Origin: Patescibacteria group bacterium | GTDB lineage: Bacteria; Patescibacteriota; Minisyncoccia; Moranbacterales; GWC2-37-73 | DNA: 64,000 nucleotides | Direction: 5' to 3' | NCBI GenBank assembly: GCA_022709545.1 | Contig: JAKLIP010000003.1 | Location: 1-64,000, forward strand | In this document: positions 1-8,093 of the stretch, piece by piece | Layout: each line of letters begins with the position of its first letter | Numbering within the stretch: position 1 is the first letter of the stretch | Position numbers and translations under genes: made by a program | The notes under the pieces: model-generated | Told to the model about the DNA's origin: nothing | The model's input: the letters and a program-made list of their open reading frames with translations, nothing else | Database searches by the model: none

Positions 1-212
1 AGACGATTCCACTCATTATTAAAATCGCTGAAAATGATATTGAAGTTATTTTTTTCATTTTGTATTTGAATCCCCCTTTGGAAAATAGGTTAGGAACTTG
101 TTTCTAGGTTAATTTTACAATGAAATTGGATATGGTGCAAGTATAAAAATGTAGCTATTTTTTTAAATAAACTTGCTTTTTTATTTTCATTGCCTATATT
201 ATAAAATAGCTT
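1..212. other. Left-edge noncoding stretch with miaA promoter
   Basis: I see no convincing gene in these bases. Short open frames run off the left edge (one ends with TAG near 105) but match nothing I recognise. The right part holds a candidate promoter for miaA: TTGCTT at 173-178 and TATTAT at 197-202 (18-bp spacer), or TATATT at 195-200 (16-bp spacer). Transcription would start around 207, leaving a leader of only a few bases before the ATG at 213. Confidence 0.45.
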
Positions 213-1121
213 ATGAAAAAGTTAACTTTACCCAAAATAATCGTTCTTTTAGGTCCTACTGCATCAGGAAAATCGGATATTGCTATTAAGCTTGCCCAGG
301 AATTTAACGGGGAAATAATTTCTGCTGACAGCCGGCAAGTTTATCGCGGGATGAATATTGGTTCTGGCAAGGTAACAGAAGCGGAACAGAAAATGGCAAT
401 TCATCATATGCTTGATATTGCCGACCCTAATGATGAGTTTAATATTTCACATTTCAAAAAATCAGCGGAAAAAATAATTAAAGATATTTTAAAGCGGAAA
501 AAATTGCCCATTATTTGCGGAGGTACCGGATTCTGGATCAAGGCTATTGTTGATAATTTGCAGTTGCCGGAAGTGAAACCAGATAAAAAGTTGCGTAACT
601 TGTTAAGCAACAAATCAGCCGAAGAACTTTTTAAAATGCTAAGAAAGCTTGATCCAGAAAGAGCGGAAAGTATTGATCCAAAAAATAAAGTGCGCTTAAT
701 TCGCGCCATTGAAATCTGTGAAACATTAGGTACTGTTCCGAAAATGACAACTGCCGATAAAGAGTCAAGGAAATATGAATTTTTACAAATTAGCATCAAC
801 GTGCCGAAAAAAATTTTAACTGAAAAAATAAAAAAACGCCTAGAGCAACGTTTTAAACAAGGGATGATTGAAGAAGTGCAGAATCTGAATAAAAATGGTG
901 TTTCCTGGGAACGCTTGGAATATTTCGGCCTGGAATACCGCTGGATCGCCAGATATCTTCAAAATAAAGTTTCTCTTTCGGAAATGAAAGAAAAACTTTA
1001 TTTTGATATCATACACTATGCCAAGCGTCAGATGACATGGTTCAAGAAAGATAAAAGAATTCTATGGCTGAAAGATTATAGAGAGATTAAAAAAGAAATA
1101 ATGCAATTTCTAAAACACTAA
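213..1121 (+). CDS. miaA: tRNA dimethylallyltransferase MiaA
   Basis: MiaA transfers a dimethylallyl group to N6 of A37 in tRNAs that read codons starting with U; the product is the precursor of ms2i6A. The 302-residue length is normal for the family. The P-loop GPTASGKS lies at residues 14-21, followed by DSRQVYRG at 39-46, which binds the tRNA substrate, and a GGTGFWIKAI segment near residue 104. The ATG at 213 is the only sensible start. There is no SD, and a promoter ends about 10 bases upstream, so the leader is very short. The gene is monocistronic and meets the next gene tail to tail with a 4-base overlap. I see no miaB in the window. The family assignment is secure. Confidence 0.96.
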   Translation: MKKLTLPKIIVLLGPTASGKSDIAIKLAQEFNGEIISADSRQVYRGMNIGSGKVTEAEQKMAIHHMLDIADPNDEFNISHFKKSAEKIIKDILKRKKLPIICGGTGFWIKAIVDNLQLPEVKPDKKLRNLLSNKSAEELFKMLRKLDPERAESIDPKNKVRLIRAIEICETLGTVPKMTTADKESRKYEFLQISINVPKKILTEKIKKRLEQRFKQGMIEEVQNLNKNGVSWERLEYFGLEYRWIARYLQNKVSLSEMKEKLYFDIIHYAKRQMTWFKKDKRILWLKDYREIKKEIMQFLKH

Positions 1122-1471
1122 TCTTTAGAATTTACTTCATCTTCCAATATTCCCTCTTCAAAAGATTTAGTCATATAAGCAACTCCGGAAGCAAACTTTT
1201 CAGCAGCATTTTCTTCTAATATTTCAATTTCTTTAGGAGATAGTGGAAGTTTTGATGAAACTTCAGTTTCTACAAATCCTTCTATGTCATTAGCCAACAA
1301 AGCTTTTTGGATTTGTTTATCATTAAGATCCGTCATCTTCAACTTGGAACGCACTTTAGCTATAACCCTCTCTAGGGGGCTGCCTTCTAAAACACTTTCC
1401 CTGAAATCATCTCCGGTTTCTATTCCATTACCCTTTGCTGGATTTTCAAAAATACTTTTTCCATTAAGCAT
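1118..1471 (-). CDS. Hypothetical 117-residue acidic protein
   Basis: I do not recognise this protein. It is 117 residues, soluble, rich in Glu, Lys and Leu, with no signal peptide, no membrane segment and no cysteines. The central part (residues about 25-75) looks helical. The gene lies 17 bases downstream of gatB in the same direction, so it is probably the last gene of the tmk-mazG-gatB transcript, although no function in amidation is implied. Its stop overlaps the end of miaA by 4 bases in the convergent direction. The start is the ATG at 1471, preceded only by A and T bases. It is probably real, because the frame is clean and fills the gap exactly. Confidence 0.6.
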   Translation of the reverse strand: MLNGKSIFENPAKGNGIETGDDFRESVLEGSPLERVIAKVRSKLKMTDLNDKQIQKALLANDIEGFVETEVSSKLPLSPKEIEILEENAAEKFASGVAYMTKSFEEGILEDEVNSKD

Positions 1472-1488
1472 AGATTTAAAAAAAATTA

Positions 1489-2955
1489 TTATTTTATTTT
1501 TTTACGAAGTAGTTCCATAACCATTCCTGGGTTAGCTTTTCCTTTGGTTTCCTTCATAATTTGTCCAACCAAAAACTGCAAAGCATTTTGCTTACCGGAT
1601 TTATAATCTTCAACTGATTTTGCATTAGCTTCAAGTACACTTTCAACGGCAGCTTCCAGTTCGGATGCATCCTGCATTTGCCCCAGATTTTTTTCTTCAA
1701 TAATTTGAGACGGATCACCGCCTGTATGATACATATCTTTTAAAACTTTTTGAGCTGCACTTGAATTAATTTTTCCGTCAGCGATCAATCCGATAAGTTC
1801 TGCATAATTTTCTGGAGTTATTTTCAAGTCCTTTACATCATGTTTATTTTCAACCAAGTGCTTGCGCAATTCTGAAATAATATAGTTAGTTGCCAGCTTG
1901 ATAACCCTCTCTTCTGGAGATTTAATTTCATGGGATAAAATTTTTTCTTTTATTTCACCTATCACCTGTTCAAAATATTCAGCCAGATCATTTTGTGCCG
2001 TAAGAATGGCGATGTCATCATTATCAAGACTGTATTCTGAAGCAAATCTTTTTTCTTTAGCGTCCGGAAGCTCGGGAAGTCTTGTCTTTAAATTCTTAAT
2101 GTATTGCTGAGTAAATTCCATGGGCGGAATATCCGGTTCCGGAAAATATCTGTAATCATGAGCCGACTCTTTTTTTCTCTGCGAAACGGTAACATTTTTC
2201 ACACTGTCCCAACCGCGTGTCTCCTGCACAACTTTATCGCCCTTTTCTAAAATTTCTTTTTGCCTTTCAATTTCATAATTTATGGCTTTTTCGACGAAAC
2301 GGAATGAGTTTATATTTTTTACTTCAACTTTCGTTCCACTTAATTTATTTTCTCCTTCCTTGTGCAGAGACAGATTAACTTCGCAGCGCATATTCCCCTT
2401 TTCCATGTCAGCATCAGAAATTCCCAGATAACGGCAAATCTGTTGCAGCTTAGTGCAGAATAATCTAGCTTGTTCCCCATTTTCAAAATCAGGTTCAGTT
2501 ACTAATTCCATAAGAGGCACTCCGGCGCGATTAAAATCAACCAGGGTATAATCAGCTCCCTTGGGATGGATAAGTTTGCCTGTGTCTTCTTCTAAATGTA
2601 TGCGAGTTATACCAATTTCTTTTCCATTTATATTGATACGCCCCTTTCCGCAAAGCGGTTGATCATATTGGGATATTTGATAGCCCTTAGGCAGGTCGGG
2701 ATAAAAATAATTCTTACGGTCGAACTTTGATTTAACATTTATTTCGCAATTCAGGGCTAATCCAGCCAGTTGCACAAATTCAATTGCCTGTTGATTAGGA
2801 ACAGGTAAAGTCCCCGGCTGGCCCGTGCAAACTGGACAAATATGTATATTTGGTTTTTTTTCTAAGCCTAAACCATTTTTGGAATTACAAAACATTTTGG
2901 AATGAGTTTTTAGTTCCACATGAACTTCCATGCCAATTGTTGGTATATATTTCAT
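1489..2955 (-). CDS. gatB: Aspartyl/glutamyl-tRNA amidotransferase subunit B
   Basis: GatB is the kinase and tRNA-binding subunit of the GatCAB complex, which converts Glu-tRNA(Gln) (and often Asp-tRNA(Asn)) into the amidated form. The 488-residue length is standard. The N-terminal part shows the family cysteines in CNSKN and CPVCTGQPG, then GVPLMELVTEPD, and FPEPDIPP in the cradle domain. The C-terminal helical and YqeY-like part ends normally. gatA and gatC are not in the window. The gene follows mazG by 35 bases in an AT-only gap without SD. The organism therefore probably lacks a glutaminyl-tRNA synthetase, which is an inference from the family. Confidence 0.96.
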   Translation of the reverse strand: MKYIPTIGMEVHVELKTHSKMFCNSKNGLGLEKKPNIHICPVCTGQPGTLPVPNQQAIEFVQLAGLALNCEINVKSKFDRKNYFYPDLPKGYQISQYDQPLCGKGRININGKEIGITRIHLEEDTGKLIHPKGADYTLVDFNRAGVPLMELVTEPDFENGEQARLFCTKLQQICRYLGISDADMEKGNMRCEVNLSLHKEGENKLSGTKVEVKNINSFRFVEKAINYEIERQKEILEKGDKVVQETRGWDSVKNVTVSQRKKESAHDYRYFPEPDIPPMEFTQQYIKNLKTRLPELPDAKEKRFASEYSLDNDDIAILTAQNDLAEYFEQVIGEIKEKILSHEIKSPEERVIKLATNYIISELRKHLVENKHDVKDLKITPENYAELIGLIADGKINSSAAQKVLKDMYHTGGDPSQIIEEKNLGQMQDASELEAAVESVLEANAKSVEDYKSGKQNALQFLVGQIMKETKGKANPGMVMELLRKKIK

Positions 2956-2990
2956 AAAATTGAAAATATAATATATTTATAATTCTTTAA

Positions 2991-3320
2991 TTATCGATTA
3001 TCTCCATCTCCATGCAATTTTCCCCTTTCCATTCTATCATATAGTTTTTTTATATTCTTTTCTGCAACTTCATCTAATGATAACCCAAGCTCTGTTGAAA
3101 GCTGAGATAAATACCATAAAACATCCCCGAGTTCCTTTTCTATGGCTTCTTTAGTTTCATCATCTACTTTGCCATCCTTATCTCTAAATATTTTCTTGAT
3201 TTTTCCTAAAACTTCCCCGGCTTCATCGCCCAATCCTAATGCCGGATATACAAAACTTTCTCCAATTTTAGGATAAATTGCTGTTTTTCTAGATTTTTCC
3301 TGATACTCCTTAAAATCCAT
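2991..3320 (-). CDS. MazG-like nucleotide pyrophosphohydrolase
   Basis: This 109-residue all-alpha protein belongs to the MazG/iMazG/dUTPase-2 superfamily, which hydrolyses NTPs or dNTPs to the monophosphate and PPi using Mg2+. The metal-binding pattern is visible as GDEAGEV near residue 31 followed by EKELGDVLWYLS near residue 65 (ExxE...ExxD). It is a single-domain form, so substrate choice cannot be read from sequence. It lies 9 bases downstream of tmk and near dCMP deaminase and the ThyX-like genes, so cleaning of dUTP or dCTP is a plausible role (inference). The start lacks an SD and is preceded by an A-rich tract. Confidence 0.85.
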   Translation of the reverse strand: MDFKEYQEKSRKTAIYPKIGESFVYPALGLGDEAGEVLGKIKKIFRDKDGKVDDETKEAIEKELGDVLWYLSQLSTELGLSLDEVAEKNIKKLYDRMERGKLHGDGDNR

Positions 3321-3329
3321 ATTTTTTAT

Positions 3330-3926
3330 TTATAATAATATTCCAACTATTCCTTTTATATCATCATGAACATTTTTTATTTCCTGATTAGCGTTTACTT
3401 CGGCCCAATTATATTTTCCGGAAAGAAGCTTGTGGAAATTCTTGCAAATCGTAATTCTCTCGGCCTCCATTTCATTACGATGGTCTTTTTCCACAGCTGT
3501 CAAAAATCTATTGCCGTTCATCAAAATCGATAAATCTTCCTTTAATAAATTCTTATTTATTTCTTCCAGATATTCAAGATCTCCTCCCCAGGTAAGCCCC
3601 CAGGCTATTCCGGTACCTATATAATCTTCCGCCACTATCCATTCGCCATTTTCTAATCTTCTTTTTAATGTTCCTTCATATCTTGACCTGTTATCGGCAT
3701 ATTTTTTCTGAAGTTCATGAGTTGAAAGTTCGTTTTTTTCTCTAAATTCAGGATCACGTAAATATTTATAGATAAAAGGACCTTCTGGTTCTAAATCATA
3801 AACTGGATATTTTAATCTCGAAACGTTTTTGCTCTTTTCTTTAAGATATTCGACTAAAAGTTCAACTTGGGTAGTTTTGCCAATACCATTAATGCCATAT
3901 ATTGCAATGAATTTACCTTTTTCCAT
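3330..3926 (-). CDS. tmk: Thymidylate kinase (dTMP kinase family)
   Basis: The protein phosphorylates dTMP to dTDP and completes the thymidylate route encoded upstream. The P-loop GINGIGKTTQ lies near residues 11-20. A NRSRYE segment and EDYIGTGIAWG stand where the family has its DR(Y/H) substrate motif. I chose the ATG at 3926 (198 residues, protein beginning MEKGKFIAIYG) rather than an open-frame extension to 4007. The extension would run through the terminator hairpin of the upstream gene and upstream of a good promoter at 3955-3982. The C-terminal LID region is atypical, so another dNMP kinase activity cannot be excluded. It is first in the unit tmk-mazG-gatB. Confidence 0.85.
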   Translation of the reverse strand: MEKGKFIAIYGINGIGKTTQVELLVEYLKEKSKNVSRLKYPVYDLEPEGPFIYKYLRDPEFREKNELSTHELQKKYADNRSRYEGTLKRRLENGEWIVAEDYIGTGIAWGLTWGGDLEYLEEINKNLLKEDLSILMNGNRFLTAVEKDHRNEMEAERITICKNFHKLLSGKYNWAEVNANQEIKNVHDDIKGIVGILL

Positions 3927-3954
3927 ATTATATTTTTTATTCCATTTCAGAGCT

Positions 3955-3982
3955 ATTTTAGCATAAAAAAAACCAAAGTAAA
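3955..3982 (-). promoter_or_regulatory. Promoter of tmk-mazG-gatB
   Basis: Reading leftward: -35 TTTACT (3977-3982), 16-bp spacer, -10 TAAAAT (3955-3960) preceded by TGC, i.e. an extended -10. The -35 hexamer lies within the T-rich tail of the terminator at 3984-4011, so end and start signals are fused. Confidence 0.6.
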
Positions 3983-3983
3983 A

Positions 3984-4011
3984 GCCATTGCAAAACATGT
4001 TTTGCAATGGC
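3984..4011 (-). terminator. Terminator after the first ThyX-like gene
   Basis: A perfect 28-base palindrome (arms GCCATTGCAAAACA and its complement) followed leftward by TTTTAC and further T-rich sequence. It lies 22 bases beyond the stop codon at 4034. On the other strand T-rich sequence also follows, so it could act in both directions. Confidence 0.85.
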
Positions 4012-4033
4012 TTTAATATTTTTTTAAAAAATT

Positions 4034-5389
4034 TTAAATATTTCTTTCTGGAAAATAGTCTCCAATCAGACGTAATTCAATATCACGTCCACAATAACGA
4101 AGTCCTTCAATGCATTTTCCTGCTCGGTAGCAAGGTGGCTCGAAAATTTGAAGAAGTTTTTCATATTTTTCTCCTTTTTTCTGAATCGCCAAACGCAACA
4201 TTCTTCCTAGATGGTAAATCTCCTCCTGCGCACAGAAACAGAGACGCTTGCCTTGTTCATGGGCAACAGCATTGAATGATCCGCGTTTTTTGTAGGTCAC
4301 CATGGCGCCGTAGGGAGCCAAAATCATGGCCAGCGAATTTGGAATATTCTGAGAAACACTCAGCCATTGGTTCATTAATCCAAGTGCTTCTTTTTCCATT
4401 TTCATTCTGCGTAAAATTGGCGGCAGATAGAAATTGCCGGTAAATTTCGGTTCACCTCTGCCAATAGTGCGATGCCTCTGATCTTGACCCATGGTAGCAG
4501 CAGAAATTTCTATTTTTGTTCTGATGCCTCCAGTATTGTTGTTCATGGTATCAGGCAGGAAATGCAAGAGATCAATGGGATACATAATCTCTGACGGTGG
4601 CAAAACAAAATCTTCGATGCCTTCAATGTTCAAAAGCTTAAGTGAAGGTTTGTATTTTATTTTTATCGAATCTGCTGATGGCATCTTCATTTCCCATTGT
4701 TTTGGAAATTTCCGCTGGAACATAAAATCAACTTCCGGAAATTTTCTCAGGATCTTTTTAACCATCTCATCTGTTATATGTCGCATAGACGGCGTCCAGG
4801 CAGAATGATACATGGAAAACAATGAGACCAAGTCTACAGAAAAGTCCACACCAGTTGGGAAAATCAAAGAAATAAACATCCGCATTTGCTCCTGCGCGAT
4901 TTTTGGGGCATTTGCGTCCAAATTTCCGGCAGAAACAAGAGGACGTTCTTTTTTGATTAATTCAGTGGAAATTTCCGTTGCTTTTCCTATATTCTGGTGA
5001 TAAATCATAACTCCTTTTTTGATATATCCCAGAACATTCTTAATTTCACGCTCATTCACTTCCGGCCAAAATGTTCTGATATATTTCTTTATTTCTCTGA
5101 AATTCGGTTCCAAAAACATTTTAGCGCAATAGCGTCCGCTTCTTTGATCGGTGTTGTAAAACGGATTAGCCAAATGCATTCCAAAAGTTATGTCGCCAAT
5201 AGACACTCCTTCAATATCAAAACTGTAAAGATTATGTTCCAGTGTAGTATGATGGCTGGGTCCAAAAAGTCTTCCTTCGACATCAATCATGTCTCCCCAT
5301 TTAGGAGGCTTTGATTGATAGCATTTTCTCGCCGCATGTGAAGCTTTTACAAGCGGCCTAGCATTGGGATTTAACCTTATTTTAAACAT
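4034..5389 (-). CDS. Double-length ThyX-like protein, copy 1
   Basis: This 451-residue protein is about twice the length of ordinary flavin-dependent thymidylate synthase (about 220-250). The N-terminal half has HHTTLEH at 46-52, like the ThyX substrate helix, and TDQRSGRY at 80-87 in place of the signature RHRxxSxNExSxRY. The C-terminal half carries an RHR (305-307, within GQDQRHRTIG) followed by FTGNFYLPP. The signature is thus divided between the two halves. It has its own promoter, one of the few true SD sites (AAGGAGGT, 5 bases before ATG) and a terminator, and lies between the second ThyX-like gene and tmk. Function in dUMP methylation is likely but which copy is catalytic is not clear from sequence. 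Confidence 0.75.
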   Translation of the reverse strand: MFKIRLNPNARPLVKASHAARKCYQSKPPKWGDMIDVEGRLFGPSHHTTLEHNLYSFDIEGVSIGDITFGMHLANPFYNTDQRSGRYCAKMFLEPNFREIKKYIRTFWPEVNEREIKNVLGYIKKGVMIYHQNIGKATEISTELIKKERPLVSAGNLDANAPKIAQEQMRMFISLIFPTGVDFSVDLVSLFSMYHSAWTPSMRHITDEMVKKILRKFPEVDFMFQRKFPKQWEMKMPSADSIKIKYKPSLKLLNIEGIEDFVLPPSEIMYPIDLLHFLPDTMNNNTGGIRTKIEISAATMGQDQRHRTIGRGEPKFTGNFYLPPILRRMKMEKEALGLMNQWLSVSQNIPNSLAMILAPYGAMVTYKKRGSFNAVAHEQGKRLCFCAQEEIYHLGRMLRLAIQKKGEKYEKLLQIFEPPCYRAGKCIEGLRYCGRDIELRLIGDYFPERNI

Positions 5390-5402
5390 AATTACCTCCT
5401 TG

Positions 5403-5412
5403 ACCTATAGGT
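5403..5412 (-). promoter_or_regulatory. Palindrome next to the SD of ThyX-like copy 1
   Basis: The 10-base perfect palindrome ACCTATAGGT lies in the leader between the promoter and the SD AAGGAGGT. It could be a small operator or a chance occurrence. It is listed because this is one of only four genes here with a strong SD. Confidence 0.25.
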
Positions 5413-5436
5413 TTTGTATTTGTAAAAAACTGCCTA

Positions 5437-5465
5437 ATTCTTACAGTTATCTATGGTTTTGTCAA
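5437..5465 (-). promoter_or_regulatory. Promoter of ThyX-like copy 1
   Basis: Leftward -35 TTGACA (5460-5465), 17-bp spacer, -10 AAGAAT (5437-5442). Transcription would start near 5430 and give a leader of about 40 bases that contains the SD. Confidence 0.6.
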
Positions 5466-5495
5466 TCCAAAAAATTATTTTTTGAAAAACAAAAA

Positions 5496-5520
5496 CCGCC
5501 TCAGATTTACTCTGAAGCGG
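5496..5520 (-). terminator. Terminator after ThyX-like copy 2
   Basis: Ten-base-pair GC-containing stem (CCGCTTCAGA with CCGCCTCAGA complement, one wobble) with a 5-base loop, followed leftward by TTTTTGTTTTT. It lies 12 bases past the stop at 5533. Confidence 0.85.
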
Positions 5521-5532
5521 ATAATTATTTTT

Positions 5533-6882
5533 TTATTTCTCTACAATATCCTGCTGTCCCCTTCTTATATCAAACCTGTTTGGTTCTTCATCCAGATGAA
5601 GCACCAGTCCATCCTTGGCAAAAAGTTCCTTGAGGCTTTTTATCATTTTCAAAATCTGCTCTACCAATGTCGGATGTACAAATCTTGTAGACCTGAGCTC
5701 AACCAGATAAACCAAGGCTTTCAAATCTCCTGCCAGTCTGCAAGGCACTTTATATCCCATGGCGACATAGTATTGCATTCCTTCCTCGCTGACGCCCAAT
5801 TTCTTTATTTTTTCTTCCTGTGATTTTATAAATTCTTCTGTTTTTTCTCGAAGATTATCCGGCAAAGATTTCAGATACCATTCATTGAATCCGTGAGATA
5901 AATTCAAAAGTGGCATTCTTTGCACAATAGCGCGATGTCTTTGCAGGTCACGAAAAGATCCGAAATCCAAAAGAAATTCATATCCTACCATTCCGCATTC
6001 AGCGATTGCCATCGGCAGCTCTGTTTTTATCGGTCGAGATTCCAAAACATTTTTATACTCTGAAAGCATTTTTCTATCAACATTGTCATACAGCAAAGTG
6101 AAATCCCTGAGTGAATCATTTTTATAATAATATTTTCCCTGCATCCATTTTTTATTGTAATCTTCGGTATTAGCGAACCTTTCCTGCCCAAAAGAACTGG
6201 TATACATATCCCTTAGGGCTTCTTCTGTTTTTTCTGCGATGTCCCTGATTTCTTTGAGAGGATGATGACGCAAAAGCATCAATTCATCTGCAAATTGCCT
6301 AAAATTCATCCTCCAAGCCACATTTGTTGTGGCGCCTGCCGGCAGAAAAGATCGAGTTATATCAAAAGCTCTGGCCATTATGGCTTTGTCATATATTTTT
6401 TGATCTTCATCATTGTTTTTCGGAAATTGTTTTTTTAGATGTTCGCGTACCGGATCCTGAGAATCTAAATAAAACTTTCTCCAATTTTCCAGAATTTCTT
6501 CTCCTTCTTTGGTTCCAGCAGGATTCAAAAATTTCTGATCAGAAAAATCAACATATCGAGTGGAAGCTTCCTGACCAGAATATAGTCTCCAATCTTGTAT
6601 GGCTTTAGCAGCCAGCATAGAAATACCTTCAACAAAAACTGTTGCACTTCCGCAATCCCCTATAGATTTATGTCCATATCCAACATAGAATCTTTCCATA
6701 AAATTTTCAGCACCTTTTTCTTCAAGAACACTGAGGTGATTTTTTATTCCGCCTGTTGAACGAGAATGCAACGCCTGAAGCATTGCTTCTGCTTGTCCGT
6801 CAATTTTAGCTTCCGTATTAAGTACAAGAACAAATCCATTATCTGATAATTTTTTTATTATATGTTTTTCGAGAATATTCAT
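5533..6882 (-). CDS. Double-length ThyX-like protein, copy 2
   Basis: This 449-residue protein has two ThyX-like halves. The N-terminal half matches ThyX well: YGHKSIGD at 69-76, FVEGISML, then RLYSGQEASTRY at 99-110, which is the second part of the signature, with Asp-Trp replacing the first Arg-His of RHR. Residues about 170-215 resemble the conserved LP...NxR...EIR region. The C-terminal half supplies an RHR at 315-317 in DLQRHRAIVQRM. Double-length ThyX is known from chlamydiae and occurs in CPR genomes. Having two such genes side by side with different retained motifs is unusual. The gene overlaps no neighbour, has no SD and is last in the unit dCMP deaminase-kinase-ThyX. Confidence 0.82.
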   Translation of the reverse strand: MNILEKHIIKKLSDNGFVLVLNTEAKIDGQAEAMLQALHSRSTGGIKNHLSVLEEKGAENFMERFYVGYGHKSIGDCGSATVFVEGISMLAAKAIQDWRLYSGQEASTRYVDFSDQKFLNPAGTKEGEEILENWRKFYLDSQDPVREHLKKQFPKNNDEDQKIYDKAIMARAFDITRSFLPAGATTNVAWRMNFRQFADELMLLRHHPLKEIRDIAEKTEEALRDMYTSSFGQERFANTEDYNKKWMQGKYYYKNDSLRDFTLLYDNVDRKMLSEYKNVLESRPIKTELPMAIAECGMVGYEFLLDFGSFRDLQRHRAIVQRMPLLNLSHGFNEWYLKSLPDNLREKTEEFIKSQEEKIKKLGVSEEGMQYYVAMGYKVPCRLAGDLKALVYLVELRSTRFVHPTLVEQILKMIKSLKELFAKDGLVLHLDEEPNRFDIRRGQQDIVEK

Positions 6883-6889
6883 AACAATT

Positions 6890-7444
6890 TCACTGTAAAT
6901 TTTCTTTTATTATTTTTTCAATCTGATTATATAAATCAACAAATGTTCCATTGTTATCCACAATATAATTTGCATAATTCTTCAAGTCACGAATCTGTGA
7001 TTCTGATTCATCCTGATTTGATTTTTCAAATTCACTAAATGACTTCTTATCATCATCCGAATTTTCTTCTCTTTTAATTATACGTTCGTATCGGATTTTA
7101 ATATCAGTCTCTACATAAATAAGTTTGAAATGAGGAACATTTTCGAGGTATAAAATATCTGACATCCTGCGCACTCCATCTACTACAACTACCTCATGAC
7201 TGTCATCAAGAGTGTCCTTATACATAACCTTAGAAAGCAAATCTTCTCCAAAATTTTTACGAAGACTGGTTGAAATTATTTGCAAATTATCACGAGATTG
7301 TTCTATATGGAGCCTGTCTAATACATCACGCAAAACAGTCGAGAAACGGTGCGAGCTTCCTCTGTGTTCTCCGACTATGTGTTTTGCAATTGTTCCTTTT
7401 CCACATCCCATTTCGCCAGCAAGACCTAGTATTAATTTAGCCAT
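6890..7444 (-). CDS. AAA-type nucleotide kinase (dephospho-CoA kinase/dNMP kinase-like)
   Basis: A 184-residue P-loop kinase with GEMGCGKGT at residues about 10-18. A DVLDRL region and SLRKNFGED follow, then VVVVDGVRR (the DGxR region seen in UPF0200 and dephospho-CoA kinase-like proteins) and a basic LID-like IIKREEN segment. Candidate substrates are dNMPs or dephospho-CoA. Its place between dCMP deaminase and a ThyX-like gene, with 7 bases to the latter and 21 to the former, favours a nucleotide role (inference). Residues about 130-150 are Ser/Asp/Glu rich. No SD. A canonical CoaE is usually about 200 residues and differs in its C-terminal part. Confidence 0.65.
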   Translation of the reverse strand: MAKLILGLAGEMGCGKGTIAKHIVGEHRGSSHRFSTVLRDVLDRLHIEQSRDNLQIISTSLRKNFGEDLLSKVMYKDTLDDSHEVVVVDGVRRMSDILYLENVPHFKLIYVETDIKIRYERIIKREENSDDDKKSFSEFEKSNQDESESQIRDLKNYANYIVDNNGTFVDLYNQIEKIIKENLQ

Positions 7445-7465
7445 ATTTTTTTATTTTTTATTTAA

Positions 7466-7957
7466 TTACATGTTTTCGTATTTTTGGATCTCATTGTTCA
7501 CTAATTCATATTGCACTCCAGCTTCTTTAAAAACTTCCTTGCTTCTTTCTCCGGCATGATAATCCATATTGGCCACAACTCTCTTGATTCCCGCATTAAT
7601 TATTACTTTAGCGCATGTATAGCACGGGGTCATATGACAATAGAGAGTTGATCCTTCTAAGGAAACCCCAAAACGAGCAGCATTTGCTATGGCATTTAAT
7701 TCAGCATGCGAAGTTCTTATACAGTGTTGGGTTTCATGGCCATCAGCGTGCCTTACTGTATGCATCTCATGACCGATTTCATCACAGTGATCAATGCCTA
7801 TTGGAGAACCAACATAGCCAGTAGCTAAAATTCTTCTGTCTTTAGTGATAACACAACCAGATCTTCCTCTGTCGCATGTCCCCCTTGAGCCAACTAGTTC
7901 GACTATTTTCAGAAAATATTCATCCCATGATGGACGTACGTATTTTTCTTCTTTCAT
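7466..7957 (-). CDS. dCMP deaminase
   Basis: This zinc enzyme deaminates dCMP to dUMP, the ThyX substrate. The active-site motif SHAELNAI supplies the His ligand and the proton-shuttle Glu. PCYTCAKVI supplies the two Cys ligands. An upstream CDRGRSGCVI segment with extra Cys/His between residues 28 and 80 is typical of the dCMP deaminase branch rather than cytidine deaminase or TadA. Length 163 is normal. It is first in the unit with the kinase and ThyX-like copy 2 and has its own promoter at 7993-8021. The leader is about 30 A/T-rich bases without SD. Confidence 0.92.
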   Translation of the reverse strand: MKEEKYVRPSWDEYFLKIVELVGSRGTCDRGRSGCVITKDRRILATGYVGSPIGIDHCDEIGHEMHTVRHADGHETQHCIRTSHAELNAIANAARFGVSLEGSTLYCHMTPCYTCAKVIINAGIKRVVANMDYHAGERSKEVFKEAGVQYELVNNEIQKYENM

Positions 7958-7992
7958 ATTTAATATAAGATAAAAATTATATCTGCTTTTTT

Positions 7993-8021
7993 ATTGTACA
8001 CATTAAATTTTATAAGGTCAA
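7993..8021 (-). promoter_or_regulatory. Promoter of the dCMP deaminase unit
   Basis: Leftward -35 TTGACC (8016-8021), 17-bp spacer, -10 TACAAT (7993-7998). Start of transcription is expected near 7986. Confidence 0.65.
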
Positions 8022-8054
8022 AGCTGAATAAAATTTAACAAAACAAACAAAAAA

Positions 8055-8072
8055 GGTACCTACAAAGGTACC
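8055..8072 (-). terminator. Terminator of the secE-nusG-rplK-rplA operon
   Basis: GGTACC, 6-base loop, GGTACC, flanked by an A-tract on one side and a T-tract on the other, 21 bases past the rplA stop. With the outer A/T pairs the stem grows to about 12 bp. It can also stop rightward transcription. Confidence 0.85.
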
Positions 8073-8093
8073 TTTTTTTCTTTTTTTGCTAGA

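Noticed and set aside
3927-4007. N-terminal extension of the thymidylate kinase
   Set aside because: The extra codons run through the terminator palindrome and the promoter; the family N-terminus begins at 3926.
8055-8072. The GGTACC hairpin as a second T-box core
   Set aside because: It is only an intrinsic terminator after rplA; the T-box flanks (AAGGTGG, ACCACG) and leader stems are missing.
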